Shown here: positions 5,795 to 6,986 of the stretch, piece after piece | Position numbering within the stretch: position 1 is the first letter of the stretch | How the letters are laid out: every line of letters begins with the position of its first letter | From: Desulfobulbus sp. | GTDB taxonomy: Bacteria; Desulfobacterota; Desulfobulbia; Desulfobulbales; Desulfobulbaceae | Assembly: GCA_030602145.1 (NCBI GenBank) | Contig: JAUWAH010000123.1 | Location: forward strand, 1-6,986 | Reading direction: 5' to 3' | DNA: 6,986 nucleotides | Notes under the pieces: model-generated | The model's database searches: none | The model's input: the letters and a program-made list of their open reading frames with translations, nothing else | Told to the model about the DNA's origin: nothing | Position numbers and translations under genes: made by a program

Positions 5795-6986
5795 CTACTT
5801 CGGCCCAGAAGGCCTGCTGGCCCGCTGCCTTGCTCCCTATCAGTTCCGACCCGGTCAACTGGAGATGGCGGAGGCGGTCCACCGGCTGCTGGTCGATGGC
5901 GGGGAAAGCGGTTCCGACCGGGCCGCCTGCCTGGTGATCGAAGCGGCCACCGGCCTGGGCAAGACGCTTGCCTACCTGATCCCCGCCGTCCTCAGCGGGC
6001 ATCGGGTGGTGGTCTCCACCAACACCCGCCACCTGCAGGACCAGATTCTCCACCGGGAAATCCCCTTTCTTCAGCACCATATCGATCCCGAACTCAAGGC
6101 ACTCTGCGTCAAGGGACGACAGAATTATCTCTGCCTGCACCGCTGGCGTCAGCTCCAGGCAGCCGGCCAGGCAAACCTGGCGGCCGGCGGCGAGGAAGAG
6201 GCCATCGAGCGATGGATCGAAACCAGTGTGCACGGCGACCGCAGCGACTTGACCTGGCTCGGCGCTGGCTCCCCGCTCTGGCAGACGATCTGCTGCCAGT
6301 CCCACGCCTGCCTGGGCGCCGACTGCCCCGAATCCGCCGGCTGCTTCCTCAACCGGCTGCGCCGGGATGCCGCTGCCAGTCGCCTGTTGATCGTCAATCA
6401 CCACCTGCTCTTTTCCGACCTGGCCATCCGGAGGACCGGCTTCGGCGAGGTCCTGCCCCGTTACGAAACCGTCATCTTCGACGAGGCCCACCATATCGAA
6501 TCGGTGGCCACCACCTTTTTCGGTTTCAGCTTTTCCCGTTTGCAGATCGTCGACCTGTGCGGCGACGTGGAGCGCAGCGCCGGTGGCGAACTCTCCGAAC
6601 CGGCGAGAGCGGCTATTCTCCTGAGTGTTCGTCTCCTCAACGCGGCCATGGACCGGTTCATTGAAGGTTTCCCCGAAGCCAGGGGACGGTTTGTGCTTCA
6701 GGAACTGCTCGCCGAATATCCCGAAATCGACGGCCTGCGCGCTGAATTGAGCGGCGCCCTGTACCATTTGGCCGTCTGTCTGGAGGAAAAAACCGGCGAG
6801 ACGCCCCCCTGGCCATCGTATGCCGAACGGGCCCGGGATCTCGCCGCACGCCTGGAGATGATCACCGCGGAACAGTTCACCGACCTGCCCCCTGAGGAGA
6901 TCCGCCATACCTGCTGGTACGAGCGAACGGAGCGCAACCTCAGCCTGCACGCCACCCCGGTGGACGTGGCCGCCGAACTCGACGAC
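5787..6986 (+). CDS. dinG: DinG/XPD-family Fe-S ATP-dependent DNA helicase, 3'-partial
   Basis: The frame is open for 400 codons from ATG 5787 to the window edge with no stop; DinG proteins usually exceed 600 residues, so the C-terminal motor half is missing. It is a superfamily 2 5'-3' helicase that unwinds structured DNA such as R-loops and forks in repair. Visible motifs are FRPGQLEMA (residues 20-28, Q-motif), Walker A with ATGLGKT (54-60), motif Ia VVVSTNTRHLQDQ (74-86), KGRQNYLC (109-116), NHHLLF (204-209) and the DEAH box (232-235). Cysteines 116, 175, 180 and 186 fit the 4Fe-4S ligands; the last three have the +5 and +6 spacing that I recall for E. coli DinG (194, 199, 205). No good ribosome site precedes the ATG, which fits coupling to the HEAT gene, whose TAA is at 5792-5794. 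A later ATG (residue 27) would cut off the Q-motif. The YoaA paralogue cannot be excluded. Confidence 0.93.
   Translation, partial: MDNYFGPEGLLARCLAPYQFRPGQLEMAEAVHRLLVDGGESGSDRAACLVIEAATGLGKTLAYLIPAVLSGHRVVVSTNTRHLQDQILHREIPFLQHHIDPELKALCVKGRQNYLCLHRWRQLQAAGQANLAAGGEEEAIERWIETSVHGDRSDLTWLGAGSPLWQTICCQSHACLGADCPESAGCFLNRLRRDAAASRLLIVNHHLLFSDLAIRRTGFGEVLPRYETVIFDEAHHIESVATTFFGFSFSRLQIVDLCGDVERSAGGELSEPARAAILLSVRLLNAAMDRFIEGFPEARGRFVLQELLAEYPEIDGLRAELSGALYHLAVCLEEKTGETPPWPSYAERARDLAARLEMITAEQFTDLPPEEIRHTCWYERTERNLSLHATPVDVAAELDD

Noticed and set aside
5760..6950. A 396-codon open frame on the minus strand
   Set aside because: It is antisense to the helicase, whose plus-strand frame carries Walker A, four cluster cysteines and DEAH in correct order. 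The minus-strand translation has no recognisable motif and reflects G+C-rich third positions.
1..6986. Mobile element, CRISPR array, tRNA or defence system
   Set aside because: No transposase or integrase motifs, terminal inverted repeats, regularly spaced repeats or tRNA cloverleaf sequence were seen. A lone DinG-type helicase and a HEAT protein do not by themselves make a defence system.

Overview
The window reads as chromosomal DNA of a GC-rich Gram-negative bacterium. The mix of genes (a secreted FG-GAP/VCBS protein with a TolB/FlgO-like N-terminus, a large outer-membrane porin, a soluble receiver-GAF-histidine kinase, and a small HEAT protein beside an iron-sulfur DinG helicase) and the G+C-rich codon use suggest Desulfobacterota (old Deltaproteobacteria), perhaps the Desulfobulbales. 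That placement is a judgement from protein style, not a search result. I see no insertion sequence, prophage, CRISPR array, tRNA or rRNA, and nothing resembling a defence system. The window looks like ordinary chromosomal backbone with some interesting non-coding detail.

Layout. (1) Positions 1-1518, plus strand: the 3' part of a beta-propeller (VCBS/FG-GAP) protein whose start lies before the window. (2) Positions 1519-1724: a 206-base regulatory gap with AT-rich dyads, a sigma70-type promoter, a 5'-UTR hairpin and a strong ribosome binding site. (3) Positions 1725-3131, plus strand: a signal-peptide-bearing outer-membrane porin, followed by a strong intrinsic terminator at 3159-3191. (4) Positions 3192-3385: a non-coding gap between converging genes, with a repeated TCAACAC motif and an 8-bp inverted repeat. 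(5) Positions 3386-5206, minus strand: a 606-residue soluble histidine kinase with an N-terminal receiver domain, expressed from a good promoter at 5255-5283. (6) Positions 5207-5365: a divergent promoter region. (7) Positions 5366-5794, plus strand: a 142-residue HEAT-repeat protein that overlaps by 8 bases (8) the start of a DinG/XPD-like Fe-S helicase at 5787, which is still open when the window ends at 6986.

How they work together. The porin is a stand-alone, probably highly expressed envelope gene with its own promoter and terminator. The kinase has no response regulator beside it in the window; its own receiver domain is at the N-terminus, so it probably receives a phosphoryl signal and passes output to a partner encoded elsewhere. 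The HEAT protein and helicase form a translationally coupled pair, which is the most suggestive functional link here: a small scaffold protein made in step with a DNA-repair helicase.
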